Shown one piece after another: positions 25,263-34,523 of a DNA stretch of 64,000 bases. The position numbers were made by a program, and so were the translations under genes. The stretch lies in assembly GCF_000340375.1 (NCBI RefSeq), contig NZ_KB446647.1:207875-271874 (forward strand). Direction: 5' to 3'. This DNA is from Eggerthia catenaformis OT 569 = DSM 20559. GTDB taxonomy: Bacteria; Bacillota_I; Bacilli_A; Erysipelotrichales; Coprobacillaceae. The notes beneath the pieces are model-generated. The model did not search any database. It saw nothing but the letters and a program-made list of their open reading frames with translations, and was not told the DNA's origin. Position 1 is the stretch's first letter. Every line of letters starts with the position of its first letter.

Positions 25263-26488
25263 TTGAGATGTGAAATATTAATATAGAATGGTATGCCATC
25301 CTTATAAGTTACATTGACTTCACCTTGGATTAATGGATAGAGATAGTCGTAAAGTTCAGGAGTAATATCATTGTGTTTTTTATTTATCCATTCAATAGGG
25401 ATTCTTTGTTCTTTATTAGCAATATCAACAACATTCTTATATTCAGTTTCAATAAGATAAGGATGATTAGAAAGACGTTTGAAGCACATCATAATACCTG
25501 TATGGTTTTCACTCGCATTGACGGCATTTACTCCGATCCGGAATGATTCTTCAATATCTGTTTTTGAAGCATTATGCATGGCACATCTTTGTAAAACATT
25601 AAGTTCAATAGATCTTACTTTACATTGAAATTCTTTAAAGACTATGGTTTCTAATACTTTGCCTGTACCGGAATGAAGAATATGACCAAAGGCATCTTTT
25701 TTTACATATTTTGAGTCTTGATCTAAATAGTCCCCATCGGCATTTTTAATACCCTCACTGACAGCAATAATAACTGATCTTTTTCTTTTAAAGACTTCTC
25801 TAATGTCATTTAAGAAGTTTTCTTTGATAAAAGGAACTTCAGGAAGATAAATAAGATCAGGTGCTTCATTAAAGCTGCTTCTGGCAAGAGCACTGGCAGC
25901 AGTCAGCCAGCCGGCATTTCTACCCATGATTTCAACAATAGTAACAGAGTCTAGATTATAGATAGAGCTGTCATAGGCTATTTCCAGCATGGAGCTGGCT
26001 ACATATTTAGCAGCACTGCCAAATCCCGGTGTATGATCGGTTCCCATCAAATCATTATCAATAGTTTTTGGAATACCGACAAAATGTATATCAGAATGAG
26101 TTATTTTGGCATACTCAGATAATTTTGCAACAGTATCCATTGAATCATTTCCTCCAATATAGTAGAAGTCAGTAATATTGAGTTCTTCAAATTTATGAAA
26201 GAGTAATTCATATTGTTTTTTATCCTGATTAATATCTTTTAATTTATAGCGGCAGCTTCCCAGATACATAGCCGGAGATTCTTTTAAGGTATTCAGAAGT
26301 TCCGGAGACTGGAAAATAAGGTTTAAATCAGTATAGCGATTTTCAATAAGACCCTTAATTCCATTAATCATTCCATAGATATGTTTAAACCCTAAATCCT
26401 GTGCTCTTGATATGACACCCGCTAAAGATGCATTTATAGCTACGGTAGGACCTCCCGATTGCCCAATAATACAGTTTTTTTCGTTCAT
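25259..26488 (-). CDS. 6-phosphofructokinase, probably pyrophosphate-dependent
   Basis: A 409-residue phosphofructokinase making fructose-1,6-bisphosphate. The phosphate loop is IIGQSGGPTVAINASLAG; GGNDSMDT has Asp at the position that is Gly in ATP enzymes; the active-site loop is PKTIDND with Lys instead of PGTIDND. Both changes mark the pyrophosphate-using type. The substrate-binding EIMGRNAGWLTAASALA is intact. AGGAGAG precedes the ATG. It stands alone, convergent with tex and divergent from nifJ. Phosphoryl donor is inferred from motifs, not proven. Confidence 0.88.
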   Translation of the reverse strand: MNEKNCIIGQSGGPTVAINASLAGVISRAQDLGFKHIYGMINGIKGLIENRYTDLNLIFQSPELLNTLKESPAMYLGSCRYKLKDINQDKKQYELLFHKFEELNITDFYYIGGNDSMDTVAKLSEYAKITHSDIHFVGIPKTIDNDLMGTDHTPGFGSAAKYVASSMLEIAYDSSIYNLDSVTIVEIMGRNAGWLTAASALARSSFNEAPDLIYLPEVPFIKENFLNDIREVFKRKRSVIIAVSEGIKNADGDYLDQDSKYVKKDAFGHILHSGTGKVLETIVFKEFQCKVRSIELNVLQRCAMHNASKTDIEESFRIGVNAVNASENHTGIMMCFKRLSNHPYLIETEYKNVVDIANKEQRIPIEWINKKHNDITPELYDYLYPLIQGEVNVTYKDGIPFYINISHLK

Positions 26489-26628
26489 AGTACTCTCCTT
26501 ATCAATGCATTTTTATTTTATCATTATCATTATGAAAAGAGAAGAGGCTGTTAGAAAATAGTTTTTGAATAGTAACTGTTTTTTGTTTGATATAGTAATT
26601 TAAAGTAGAATTATCAATGTGTTAAGTG

Positions 26629-26634
26629 TATAAT
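26629..26634 (+). promoter_or_regulatory. -10 element of nifJ
   Basis: Perfect TATAAT 24 bases before the nifJ start, without a clear -35 at the normal distance. The rest of the 170-base divergent gap shows no convincing operator. Confidence 0.4.
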
Positions 26635-26658
26635 ATGGATAGGAGGTTATATAAGAAT

Positions 26659-29600
26659 ATGTCAAAGAAATATTTGTCTATGGATGGCAATACAGCTGCT
26701 GCTCATGTAGCCTATGCATTTAGTGAAGTAGCTGCTATCTATCCTATTACACCATCTTCTCCAATGGCAGAACACGCAGAAGAATGGGCTTCCCAAGGAA
26801 GAGAAAATATTTTTGGTTCATCTGTCAATGTTATTGAGATGCAGTCAGAAGCAGGAGCTGCGGGAGCTGTTCACGGGGCTTTGCAAGGTGGTGCACTTGC
26901 AACAACTTTTACAGCTTCACAAGGTTTATTACTAATGATTCCTAATCTTTACAAAATCCAGGGAGAATTATTGCCGGGAGTATTTCATGTGGCTGCAAGA
27001 GCACTTGCAACGTCATCATTAAATATTTTTGGTGATCATCAGGATGTTTATGCATGTCGTCAAACAGGTGTGGTTATGATATGCTCACATTCAGTACAGG
27101 AAGTTATGGATTTAGGAGGTATTGCTCATTTAGCAGCAATTAAGGCTTCTGTTCCGGTTATGCACTTTTTTGATGGTTTTAGAACTTCTCATGAAATTCA
27201 GAAAGTAGAAGTTATGGACTATGAAACTTTAGCTTCATTAGTAGATAAAGAAGCATTAAAGAAGTTTAAGTCAAGAGCTTTAAATCCTCATCTGAATTCT
27301 GTTACACGTGGAAGTGCCACTAATGATGATGTTTATTTCCAGTCTAGAGAAGCACAGAATGCACATTATGCCAATGTTGCTGATGTTGTTGCTGATTATA
27401 TGAAGAAGATTTCTGAAATTACAGGAAGAGATTATGCACCATTTAATTATTATGGAGCGGAAGATGCAGAACGTGTAATTATTGCTATGGGATCTGTGAC
27501 TCAGGCGGTTGAAGAAGTTGTGGATACTTTAAATGAACAGGGTAAAAAAACCGGTTTAATTAAAGTTCATTTATATCGTCCATTCTCTGCTAAATATTTA
27601 TTATCGGTATTACCGGATACAGTAAAGAATATTGCTGTTTTAGATCGTACTAAGGAAATGGGATCTACCGGTGAACCATTATATCTTGATGTTGTTGAAA
27701 CATTAAAAGATACTGATATTAAGGTTATTGGCGGACGTTATGGTATGGGTTCTAAAGATACTACTGCCAAAGCTGTGAAAGCTGTCTTTGATAATTTAGC
27801 TAAGGATAAGCCACAGCATCCGTTTACGATCGGTATTGTTGATGATGTGACTCATTTATCATTAGAAGAGGATAAGAGTTTTAAAGTCAAGACTGATGCA
27901 ACTCAGTGTCTGTTTTATGGTCTGGGTTCTGATGGAACAGTTTCTGCTAATAAGTCTTCTATTAAGATTATTGGTGATAATACAGATTTATATTGTCAGG
28001 CTTACTTTGCTTATGATTCTAAGAAAGCAGGCGGAGCAACGCGTTCTAATTTAAGATTCGGTCCTACACCAATTCGTTCTACTTACTATATTAATCGAGC
28101 TGATTTCATTTCTTGCTCATTAGATAATTACGTGTTTAAATATGATATGCTTCGTAATTTAAAAGATGGCGGTATTTTCTTATTGAATACTGAATTTACT
28201 AAAGATGAAGTTGCGAACTATTTACCAAATAGAGTTAAAAAGCAGTTGGCTGAAAAACATGCTAAGTTCTATATTATTAATGCAAATAAGATTGCTGAAG
28301 AATGTCATATGGGAAGACATACTAATACTATTCTTCAGTCTGCTTTCTTTGCATTAAATACAAATATTCTGCCATTAGAAGAGTCTATTACCAAGATGAA
28401 AGAAATGGCTAAGAAATCATATAGCTCTAAGGGTGATGCAATTGTTGAGGCTAACTATAAGGCTATTGATGCAGGTAAAGATCAGGTTGTTGAAGTACCG
28501 GTTGATCAGGCATGGGCTGATTTGACAGTAAATACAACACATAAACTTACCGGTGATGATTATTTTGATAATTACGTTGCCCCAATTAATGCTTTAGAAG
28601 GTAATGATTTACCTACATCTGCTTTCTTAGATAAGCTTGATGGAACAATGCAAAATGGTATAGCTATTAAGGAAAAGAGAGCTATTGCGATTAATGTTCC
28701 TAAATGGAATAAAGACAACTGTATTCAATGTAATCAGTGTGTAATGGTATGTCCTCATGCCACTATCCGTGCTTTCTTATTGACTGATGAAGAAATTAAG
28801 AATGCTCCTGAAGATATCAGTAATGACGTCTTAAAGCCTATGGGTAAAGATGTTGATGGCTTATCATTTAGAATTCAAATTTCTCCTGATAACTGTGTCG
28901 GATGTTCATTATGTGCCGGGGTCTGTCCAGGCAAGAAGGGTGAAAAAGCTCTTGTAATGACTCCGGTTAAAGAAGAATTAGTACATTCTGATCTTTCTGA
29001 ATATATATTCAATAATGTTGAATATCGAGATGATAAGTATCCAACTACTATGGTAAAAGGTGTTGGCTTTATGAAACCTTATTTTGAAGCTTCCGGAGCT
29101 TGTGCGGGATGTGGAGAAACTCCATATTATCGTTTGGCTTCACAGTTGTTTGGTGAAGATATGAGAATTGCGAATGCAACCGGTTGCTCATCTATTTATG
29201 CCGGTTCTTGTCCATCTACACCTATGACATTCAATAAGGAAGGACATGGTCCGGCATGGGCTAATTCTTTATTTGAAGATAATGCTGAATTTGGTTTTGG
29301 TATGAAACTTGCTGAAAATTATAAATCTAAGAGAATTTTAGAAGTTATTGATAACAATAAAGATGATGTTGAGCCTGAACTTGCTGAAGTGCTTGATAAA
29401 TATGCTTCTATCAAGGGTCAGAGGGCACAGGAGAAAGAATTATATGATGATTTAGTGAGACTGCTTGAAGCTTCTTCTAATCAGCCTATTAAAGAACTTC
29501 TAGATATGAAAGCTGATTTAGTAACTAAGTCTCAGTGGATTGTCGGTGGTGACGGATGGGCTTATGATATTGGTTATGGCGGATTAGATCATGTTTTAGC

Positions 29601-30192
29601 TAATGATCAGAATGTCAATATTCTTGTTTTAGATACTGAGGTTTACTCTAATACAGGCGGTCAATCATCTAAATCTTCTCAGGCTGCTTCTATTGCCAAG
29701 TTTACTGCCAGTGGTAAGAAGGTAGCTAAGAAGGATCTTGCTCAGATTGCAATGGCTTATGGTCATGTTTATGTTGCTCAGATTGCTTTAGGTTCTAATC
29801 CGATGCAGGCTATCAAAGCTTTAAGAGAAGCTGAATCTTATGATGGACCATCATTGATTATTGCTTATTCACCATGTAATGAACATCATATCAAAGGTGG
29901 ATTAGCAAACTCCAGCAGACAGGAAAAACTTGCTGTTGAATGTGGCTATTTCAACTTATTAAGATTTGATCCAAGACTTGCAGAAGAAGGCAAGAATCCA
30001 TTAACTATTGATTCTAAAGCACCTAATTTTGATAAGTTTAAAGATTTCTTAATGACTGAAAACAGATTCTCTCAACTGGTTAAGGTTAATCCGGAGCATG
30101 CTGATGCTTTATTTGATAAGTGTATCATTGATGCCAAACGTCGTAGAGCAAGAGCTGAATCTATGGTTAGAGAATATAGTATTTCTGAATAA
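26659..30192 (+). CDS. nifJ: Pyruvate:ferredoxin (flavodoxin) oxidoreductase
   Basis: A 1177-residue single-chain PFOR that oxidises pyruvate to acetyl-CoA and CO2, reducing ferredoxin or flavodoxin. Domain I has AAAHVAYAFSEVAAIYPITP; the ferredoxin-like insert near residues 685-760 carries CIQCNQCVMVCPHATI and CVGCSLCAGVCPGKKG for two [4Fe-4S] clusters; the thiamine domain has ACAGCGETPYYRL for the proximal cluster, GDGWAYDIGYGGLDHVL and DTEVYSNTGGQSSKSS. The ATG at 26659 follows AGGAGG at a long 12-base spacing; the upstream in-frame ATG has no ribosome site and overlaps the -10 box. Confidence 0.97.
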   Translation: MSKKYLSMDGNTAAAHVAYAFSEVAAIYPITPSSPMAEHAEEWASQGRENIFGSSVNVIEMQSEAGAAGAVHGALQGGALATTFTASQGLLLMIPNLYKIQGELLPGVFHVAARALATSSLNIFGDHQDVYACRQTGVVMICSHSVQEVMDLGGIAHLAAIKASVPVMHFFDGFRTSHEIQKVEVMDYETLASLVDKEALKKFKSRALNPHLNSVTRGSATNDDVYFQSREAQNAHYANVADVVADYMKKISEITGRDYAPFNYYGAEDAERVIIAMGSVTQAVEEVVDTLNEQGKKTGLIKVHLYRPFSAKYLLSVLPDTVKNIAVLDRTKEMGSTGEPLYLDVVETLKDTDIKVIGGRYGMGSKDTTAKAVKAVFDNLAKDKPQHPFTIGIVDDVTHLSLEEDKSFKVKTDATQCLFYGLGSDGTVSANKSSIKIIGDNTDLYCQAYFAYDSKKAGGATRSNLRFGPTPIRSTYYINRADFISCSLDNYVFKYDMLRNLKDGGIFLLNTEFTKDEVANYLPNRVKKQLAEKHAKFYIINANKIAEECHMGRHTNTILQSAFFALNTNILPLEESITKMKEMAKKSYSSKGDAIVEANYKAIDAGKDQVVEVPVDQAWADLTVNTTHKLTGDDYFDNYVAPINALEGNDLPTSAFLDKLDGTMQNGIAIKEKRAIAINVPKWNKDNCIQCNQCVMVCPHATIRAFLLTDEEIKNAPEDISNDVLKPMGKDVDGLSFRIQISPDNCVGCSLCAGVCPGKKGEKALVMTPVKEELVHSDLSEYIFNNVEYRDDKYPTTMVKGVGFMKPYFEASGACAGCGETPYYRLASQLFGEDMRIANATGCSSIYAGSCPSTPMTFNKEGHGPAWANSLFEDNAEFGFGMKLAENYKSKRILEVIDNNKDDVEPELAEVLDKYASIKGQRAQEKELYDDLVRLLEASSNQPIKELLDMKADLVTKSQWIVGGDGWAYDIGYGGLDHVLANDQNVNILVLDTEVYSNTGGQSSKSSQAASIAKFTASGKKVAKKDLAQIAMAYGHVYVAQIALGSNPMQAIKALREAESYDGPSLIIAYSPCNEHHIKGGLANSSRQEKLAVECGYFNLLRFDPRLAEEGKNPLTIDSKAPNFDKFKDFLMTENRFSQLVKVNPEHADALFDKCIIDAKRRRARAESMVREYSISE

Positions 30193-30196
30193 TACT

Positions 30197-30232
30197 AAAA
30201 AGATAGTATCAAATAATGATACTATCTTTTTT
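30197..30232 (+). terminator. nifJ terminator
   Basis: AAAAAGATAGTATC / GATACTATCTTTTTT with a 7-base loop, seven bases past the stop region; bidirectional in form. Confidence 0.92.
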
Positions 30233-30246
30233 CATACATTAATTTT

Positions 30247-30651
30247 TTAAGACAGAATTTTATGTGCGATTTCATCTAGATCAGTTTCTTTGCTGCGATC
30301 TGTAAAATTAATTGAGATACTGTCAGATTCATTAAATCTAGGAATAATATGAATATGAAAATGAGGAACTGTCTGTCCGGCAGCCTCATTAGCATTTGTT
30401 AGAATATGACATCCTTTAGCACCTGTCTTTTTAACAATCTTGTTTGCCAGATCTTTAGCTACAATAATCATATGAGAAAGTGTAGCATTCTCTGTTTCTA
30501 AAACATTTTTAAAATGCTTTTTAGGAATTAGAAGAGTATGACCGTCAGTAGTCTGAGAAAGATCTAAAAAAGCAAGACAGATATCATCTTCATAAATAAT
30601 TTTACCGGGAATCTCTTTGTTTACAATCTTACAGAAAATACAATTGTCCAT
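30247..30651 (-). CDS. HIT family nucleotide hydrolase
   Basis: A 134-residue histidine-triad protein of the Hint type, likely cleaving nucleoside phosphoramidates or adenylated compounds. The triad HFHIHIIP is near residue 98, the zinc-type CIFCKI sits at the N-terminus, and LIPKKHFKNV and DISQ-like FLDLSQTTDGHTLL complete the fold. TGGAGG lies just upstream of the ATG on the minus strand. It is the gene following the nifJ terminator in convergent orientation and is separated from the foldase genes by their own terminator. Confidence 0.93.
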   Translation of the reverse strand: MDNCIFCKIVNKEIPGKIIYEDDICLAFLDLSQTTDGHTLLIPKKHFKNVLETENATLSHMIIVAKDLANKIVKKTGAKGCHILTNANEAAGQTVPHFHIHIIPRFNESDSISINFTDRSKETDLDEIAHKILS

Positions 30652-30699
30652 ATCAATACCTCCAATCTTATTTTACATCAAAGAACTTATATTAGCTAG

Positions 30700-30729
30700 A
30701 AAAAAGACTAAAGCTGATAACTTTAGTCT
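30700..30729 (-). terminator. Terminator of the foldase pair
   Basis: AGACTAAAG / CTTTAGTCT with a 7-base loop, followed on the minus strand by TTTTTT; it overlaps the last codons of the second foldase gene. Confidence 0.88.
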
Positions 30730-31703
30730 ACAAAATCTTTATTAAGTTCTTTGATTGCTTTTTTGAGTTTTTTATCATAGACAGTAAATTTATATTTCTT
30801 TAGATAATAAGCTTCAATATCCTTTTTAACATCTTCATTAGATCCTAGTGACTGAATAATACTGCTTTTATTTGATGTTTTATCAGTATTGTAAATATAT
30901 ACAATTGCATAACTTCCTGTTGAAAGCTTAACAGCATCTTTATAGATACCGTTCTTAGTGATCTTAGAAAATGTTTCTGCTTTCTTGATGATATTAGCAT
31001 CAATTGTTGTTGTGCTTGAAACTTTGGAAACCAATCCATAATCTTTATAAGTTCCGGAATTTTCTTTAGCAAGCTGATTAAAAGCTTTTGAATCAGTTGC
31101 TTTTTTGATTGCATTTACTGCTTGTGATTCTTTAGAATAAGTAATGACTTTTAAGTAAGAAACTTGATATTTATCAATTATTTTCTTAAAGTTATCATCT
31201 AGGTACTTTGCTTCCATTAAATCAAGCTTAGCACTGGGAATAATAACCTTTTCTTCTAGCTCTTTTACATCAGAATATCCTTGAGCAGTTGCATAGGCTT
31301 TTAATGAGCCATAATTAGACTTATATTTGTTTTCTAATTCTTCGGTTTTTTCATTAATCTTTTTGGTATCAGTAATTTCTTTAGAAGCAATTTTATTGTA
31401 AGCATCTGTTAAGATCTGATTAGATCCATAGTTATCAAGAAGGTATTCATAATATCCCTGTTTTGTAATGGTAACATCACCGGTAATAACTTCTTTTGAT
31501 CCTCCGGTTACTTTACTTGTATATTTGTCACCATTATTATTTGAATAAATAAGATAACCTGTCATTCCTCCGATGATTAATACAATCACAAGTACTATTG
31601 CACCAATTGTTTTCTTTGAAAGCTCTAACGGCTTTTTCTCCACTTCAACCTTGTGAACCTTCCTAAAGGAAGAAGTTTCTACTTGTTTTTCTTTATCAGA
31701 CAT
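30723..31703 (-). CDS. Membrane-anchored SurA/PrsA-like foldase
   Basis: A 326-residue protein with a cytoplasmic basic tail (1-32), one transmembrane helix (about 34-55, IGAIVLVIVLIIGGMTGYLI), and an extracytoplasmic part that resembles SurA_N (TKQGYYEYLLDNYGSNQILT) followed by a degenerate parvulin-like region (VSYLKVITYSKES to YAIVYIYNT). It probably helps fold exported proteins. It follows the lipoprotein paralogue by 5 bases with its ribosome site inside that gene's end. Unlike the usual PrsA it has a helix anchor instead of a lipobox, and its isomerase motifs are weak, so it may be only a chaperone. Confidence 0.75.
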   Translation of the reverse strand: MSDKEKQVETSSFRKVHKVEVEKKPLELSKKTIGAIVLVIVLIIGGMTGYLIYSNNNGDKYTSKVTGGSKEVITGDVTITKQGYYEYLLDNYGSNQILTDAYNKIASKEITDTKKINEKTEELENKYKSNYGSLKAYATAQGYSDVKELEEKVIIPSAKLDLMEAKYLDDNFKKIIDKYQVSYLKVITYSKESQAVNAIKKATDSKAFNQLAKENSGTYKDYGLVSKVSSTTTIDANIIKKAETFSKITKNGIYKDAVKLSTGSYAIVYIYNTDKTSNKSSIIQSLGSNEDVKKDIEAYYLKKYKFTVYDKKLKKAIKELNKDFVD

Positions 31704-31708
31704 AATGT

Positions 31709-32674
31709 TTATTTCCTTTCTTCCTTACGTTTATTAAGATTCTTTGTAATTGTTTCCTCAATTGCAGCCTTAATAGTGTTATCCTTATAATTAATCTTAT
31801 AAGTCTTAAAAGCTAAATAAACCATATAATTATCATAGGTAATTAAAGGTGAATTAATATCAACGGTTTTTAATTCTTTTTTAATATCTTCTTTTTTTGT
31901 AGAATCACAATGAAGAAGATAAAATCCTCCCTTGCCGGTAATAACACTGCTGGTTTTTCCTTCTGTTAAAGTGAAGGCAGCATCATAGACTGCAGAACCA
32001 TAAGTATCACTTAGGCTACTTACCTTCTTATCGACAATACCTAAATTACCTTTAGCATTCTTAGTAGTATCTGCACTATATCCTTTTGCAACATCAGCAA
32101 AACTTTTTCCTGCTGCTAAAAGATCCTGAACTTCTTTGAGATTCGCTTTTTCGATTTTGGTAGGATTGCTTGTATTCATTGCAGATACTTTAATAATAGA
32201 TAATTTACGAGGAGAAGCATAGTTATAATAATCCTCAACAACTTCATCGAAGTGATCCTTAACATATTTTTTCATCAGTTCAGCATACTGATAAGAATAA
32301 ATGACTTTTTTTCTATAATCATCAATGCTCTTATATCCGGCTGATTTTAAATCACTATTAAGCTTTTTCTCATAATCATCACCTTTCTGTGACTTATAAG
32401 AAGCCTTAATGTTTTCTACCATATCAGCAGCATTTTTTTTCATAGCATTAGTAGCGGGATATTTTTTACTGATTAATGTATCTAAAACATAAGAAAATAA
32501 GGCTGTTTTTCCGCTTGATGTATTGCTTAAAGTAGAATATATACTATCAGCAAATATATTACCTTGGCTTGTGGATGCGACTACAGATTTGCCTCCAGCT
32601 GTCTTGCCGGCCTGACATCCACTCAAAAATAAGAGACCTGCAAGAGTGAGGCCTGTTAATTTTTTTGTGTTCAT
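31709..32674 (-). CDS. prsA: PrsA-like foldase lipoprotein (parvulin domain)
   Basis: A 321-residue lipoprotein foldase. The signal peptide ends with lipobox LSGC (Cys at residue 20 of MNTKKLTGLTLAGLLFLSGC). A SurA_N-like helical part is followed by a parvulin peptidyl-prolyl isomerase domain (about 155-255: PRKLSIIKVSAMNT, SFADVAKGYSADTTKNAKGN, YDAAFTLTEGKTSSVITGKG, FYLLHC). The ATG at 32674 follows AGGAGG; an ATG six codons upstream is rejected. It acts outside the membrane on secreted proteins and forms a two-gene operon with the helix-anchored paralogue downstream. Confidence 0.9.
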   Translation of the reverse strand: MNTKKLTGLTLAGLLFLSGCQAGKTAGGKSVVASTSQGNIFADSIYSTLSNTSSGKTALFSYVLDTLISKKYPATNAMKKNAADMVENIKASYKSQKGDDYEKKLNSDLKSAGYKSIDDYRKKVIYSYQYAELMKKYVKDHFDEVVEDYYNYASPRKLSIIKVSAMNTSNPTKIEKANLKEVQDLLAAGKSFADVAKGYSADTTKNAKGNLGIVDKKVSSLSDTYGSAVYDAAFTLTEGKTSSVITGKGGFYLLHCDSTKKEDIKKELKTVDINSPLITYDNYMVYLAFKTYKINYKDNTIKAAIEETITKNLNKRKEERK

Positions 32675-32701
32675 AAGTTCCTCCTTAAACATATAACCTT
32701 A

Positions 32702-32729
32702 ATTATACACATAATTCATTGTTTTTCAA
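32702..32729 (-). promoter_or_regulatory. Promoter of the foldase operon
   Basis: On the minus strand TTGAAA, 16-base spacer, TATAAT, 27 bases before the ATG. Confidence 0.7.
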
Positions 32730-32749
32730 TGTTTGAAATAAAAACACAA

Positions 32750-32770
32750 ATTCTCACATGAATTGAGAAT
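32750..32770. repeat. Inverted repeat between the foldase and suf promoters
   Basis: Arms ATTCTCA and TGAGAAT separated by 7 bases, between the two divergent promoters. It could be an operator for either side; no regulator is encoded nearby. Confidence 0.3.
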
Positions 32771-32783
32771 ATTATCATTATAT

Positions 32784-32812
32784 TTGAAGAAAGAGATGAT
32801 TAATATTATAAT
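32784..32812 (+). promoter_or_regulatory. Promoter of the suf operon
   Basis: TTGAAG, 17-base spacer, TATAAT, 23 bases before the sufC start. Confidence 0.72.
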
Positions 32813-32835
32813 ACAGGTCGAGGTGAACAAAGAAT

Positions 32836-33633
32836 ATGTCAATATTAAAAATAGAGAATCTTCATGTTTCAGCAGGAAACAAGGAGATTTTAAAAGGTAT
32901 TACAATTACGGTAAATAAAGGAGAGACTCATGCTTTAATGGGTCCTAATGGCAATGGGAAATCTACTTTATTATCTACTATTATGGGGCATCCATCATAT
33001 ACAGTTACTGAAGGGACAATAACTTTAGATGGCCAGGATCTTTTATCTATGTCTACTGATGAAAGAGCAAGAGCCGGTCTTTTTTTAGCAATGCAGTATC
33101 CTCAGGAGATTCCCGGTGTAACTAATAGTGATTTTCTTCGTACAGCCATGAATGCTAAAAGAGAAACACCAATCAGACTCTATGACTTTAAGAAAGAGAT
33201 GGACGAGGCTATTGAAGAATTGAAAATGAATGAAGATCTTGCTCATCGTTATTTAAATGAGGGTTTTTCCGGAGGAGAAAAGAAGCGTAATGAAATTCTT
33301 CAGATGAAGCTATTAAATCCGCAGATAGCTTTATTAGATGAAATAGATTCCGGTTTGGATATTGATGCTTTGACTATTGTTTCTGATACAGTTAATAAAA
33401 TGAAAAAAGAAAGTTCTTTAGGATTACTTATTGTTTCACATTATGAAAGATTATATCTGCAGATTCATCCAACTCATGTTCATATCCTTGTTGATGGAAG
33501 AATTGTTGAAGAGGGTGGTTTTGAACTTGTTGAAAAGATCAATAAAGAAGGCTATAAATGGCTTATGCCGGAAGAAACAAATGATGATCTTTATGATTCA
33601 ATTTTTGGATTTGGTGGCAATCATGGAAAATAA
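32836..33633 (+). CDS. sufC: Fe-S cluster assembly ATPase SufC
   Basis: A 265-residue ABC-type ATPase of the SufBCD scaffold, driving Fe-S cluster assembly in the cytoplasm. Walker A is GPNGNGKSTLL, the signature is GFSGGEKKRNEILQM, and Walker B with the SufC-type tail is IALLDEIDSGLDIDAL. GAGGTG lies 10 bases before the ATG, a longer gap than in most genes here. It is the first gene of sufC-D-S-U-B, the usual Firmicutes order, and its end overlaps sufD by 11 bases. Confidence 0.97.
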   Translation: MSILKIENLHVSAGNKEILKGITITVNKGETHALMGPNGNGKSTLLSTIMGHPSYTVTEGTITLDGQDLLSMSTDERARAGLFLAMQYPQEIPGVTNSDFLRTAMNAKRETPIRLYDFKKEMDEAIEELKMNEDLAHRYLNEGFSGGEKKRNEILQMKLLNPQIALLDEIDSGLDIDALTIVSDTVNKMKKESSLGLLIVSHYERLYLQIHPTHVHILVDGRIVEEGGFELVEKINKEGYKWLMPEETNDDLYDSIFGFGGNHGK

Positions 33634-34522
33634 TTCAGTTTATACTAACTATATTGTCTTTTCAAATGGTGAAGTTATTGATGAGAGTCTTCCTGGAGCT
33701 ATTAGAAGAAAGGGAAACAGTCTGTATTTTTCAGGTTATCAGAAAACTGATTGTCATGTCTTTTTAAATGCTGATCATATTGAAACTGATATTAATTATT
33801 ACTTTGCTCCTTCAACTCAGGTAAATCTTGTTGAAACAAGATTATTAAACAATAATGCTGTCCTCAATAGAAAACTGGTGATTGGTGAGAATGCTCAAAT
33901 TAATATATTTAATGAGAATCATTCTGATGATCAGTCACTTATCAATTTTAATGATTATGGAGAAACTGCTGCTAATGCTTCTGTACAGATAGGTTATGCT
34001 GAACTATCCGATGCTTCTATTAGGGGAAATGCTGAATATTCTATGAATGGAGAAAATGCTCAAATACGTTTACGTATGGCTGCTTTAAGCGATAGTAATG
34101 AAGAAAAGTATTATCGTATTAACTTAATTTCTAATGCACCCGGCACTATTGGGATTATGGATAATTATGGAGTCAGTAAAGATTCCGGAAAGATGACTAT
34201 AGATGGTATTGGAACAATTAAAAAGGGAATGCATAAGAGTGAATCTCATCAGACTAATAAGATTATCGTATTTGATAAAGATGCATATGCTTCTGCTAAT
34301 CCTTATTTATTAATTGATGATTATGATGTAGCGGCATCTCATGCGGCCGGTGTAGGAAAAATGGATGCTTCACATCTCTATTATTTAGAATCACGCGGTC
34401 TTTCAAAAAGACAGGCAATGCAGCTGATTACTTATGGCTATCTTAAGCCTGTTGTTGATATTGTCGATAATGAAATGATTAAGTCTCGTTTTGAGCATAG
34501 TCTTTCTAAGGTAGGTGCTTAG
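33623..34522 (+). CDS. sufD: Fe-S cluster assembly protein SufD
   Basis: A 299-residue SufD, a right-handed beta-helix protein that pairs with SufB. It is shorter than the usual 400-440 residues, mainly at the N-terminus, as in other reduced SUF operons. The C-terminal signature is clear: AASHAAGVGKMDASHLYYLE, SRGLSKRQAMQLITYGYLKP. The ATG at 33623 (MENNSVYTNYIVFSNGE) lies inside the end of sufC behind GGTGG; an upstream open frame within sufC does not match the family. Confidence 0.92.
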   Translation: MENNSVYTNYIVFSNGEVIDESLPGAIRRKGNSLYFSGYQKTDCHVFLNADHIETDINYYFAPSTQVNLVETRLLNNNAVLNRKLVIGENAQINIFNENHSDDQSLINFNDYGETAANASVQIGYAELSDASIRGNAEYSMNGENAQIRLRMAALSDSNEEKYYRINLISNAPGTIGIMDNYGVSKDSGKMTIDGIGTIKKGMHKSESHQTNKIIVFDKDAYASANPYLLIDDYDVAASHAAGVGKMDASHLYYLESRGLSKRQAMQLITYGYLKPVVDIVDNEMIKSRFEHSLSKVGA

Positions 34523-34523
34523 A

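Noticed and set aside
26489-26658. Rex operator between the phosphofructokinase and nifJ genes
   Set aside because: Fragments such as GTGTTAAGTG occur, but no inverted repeat with Rex spacing is present.
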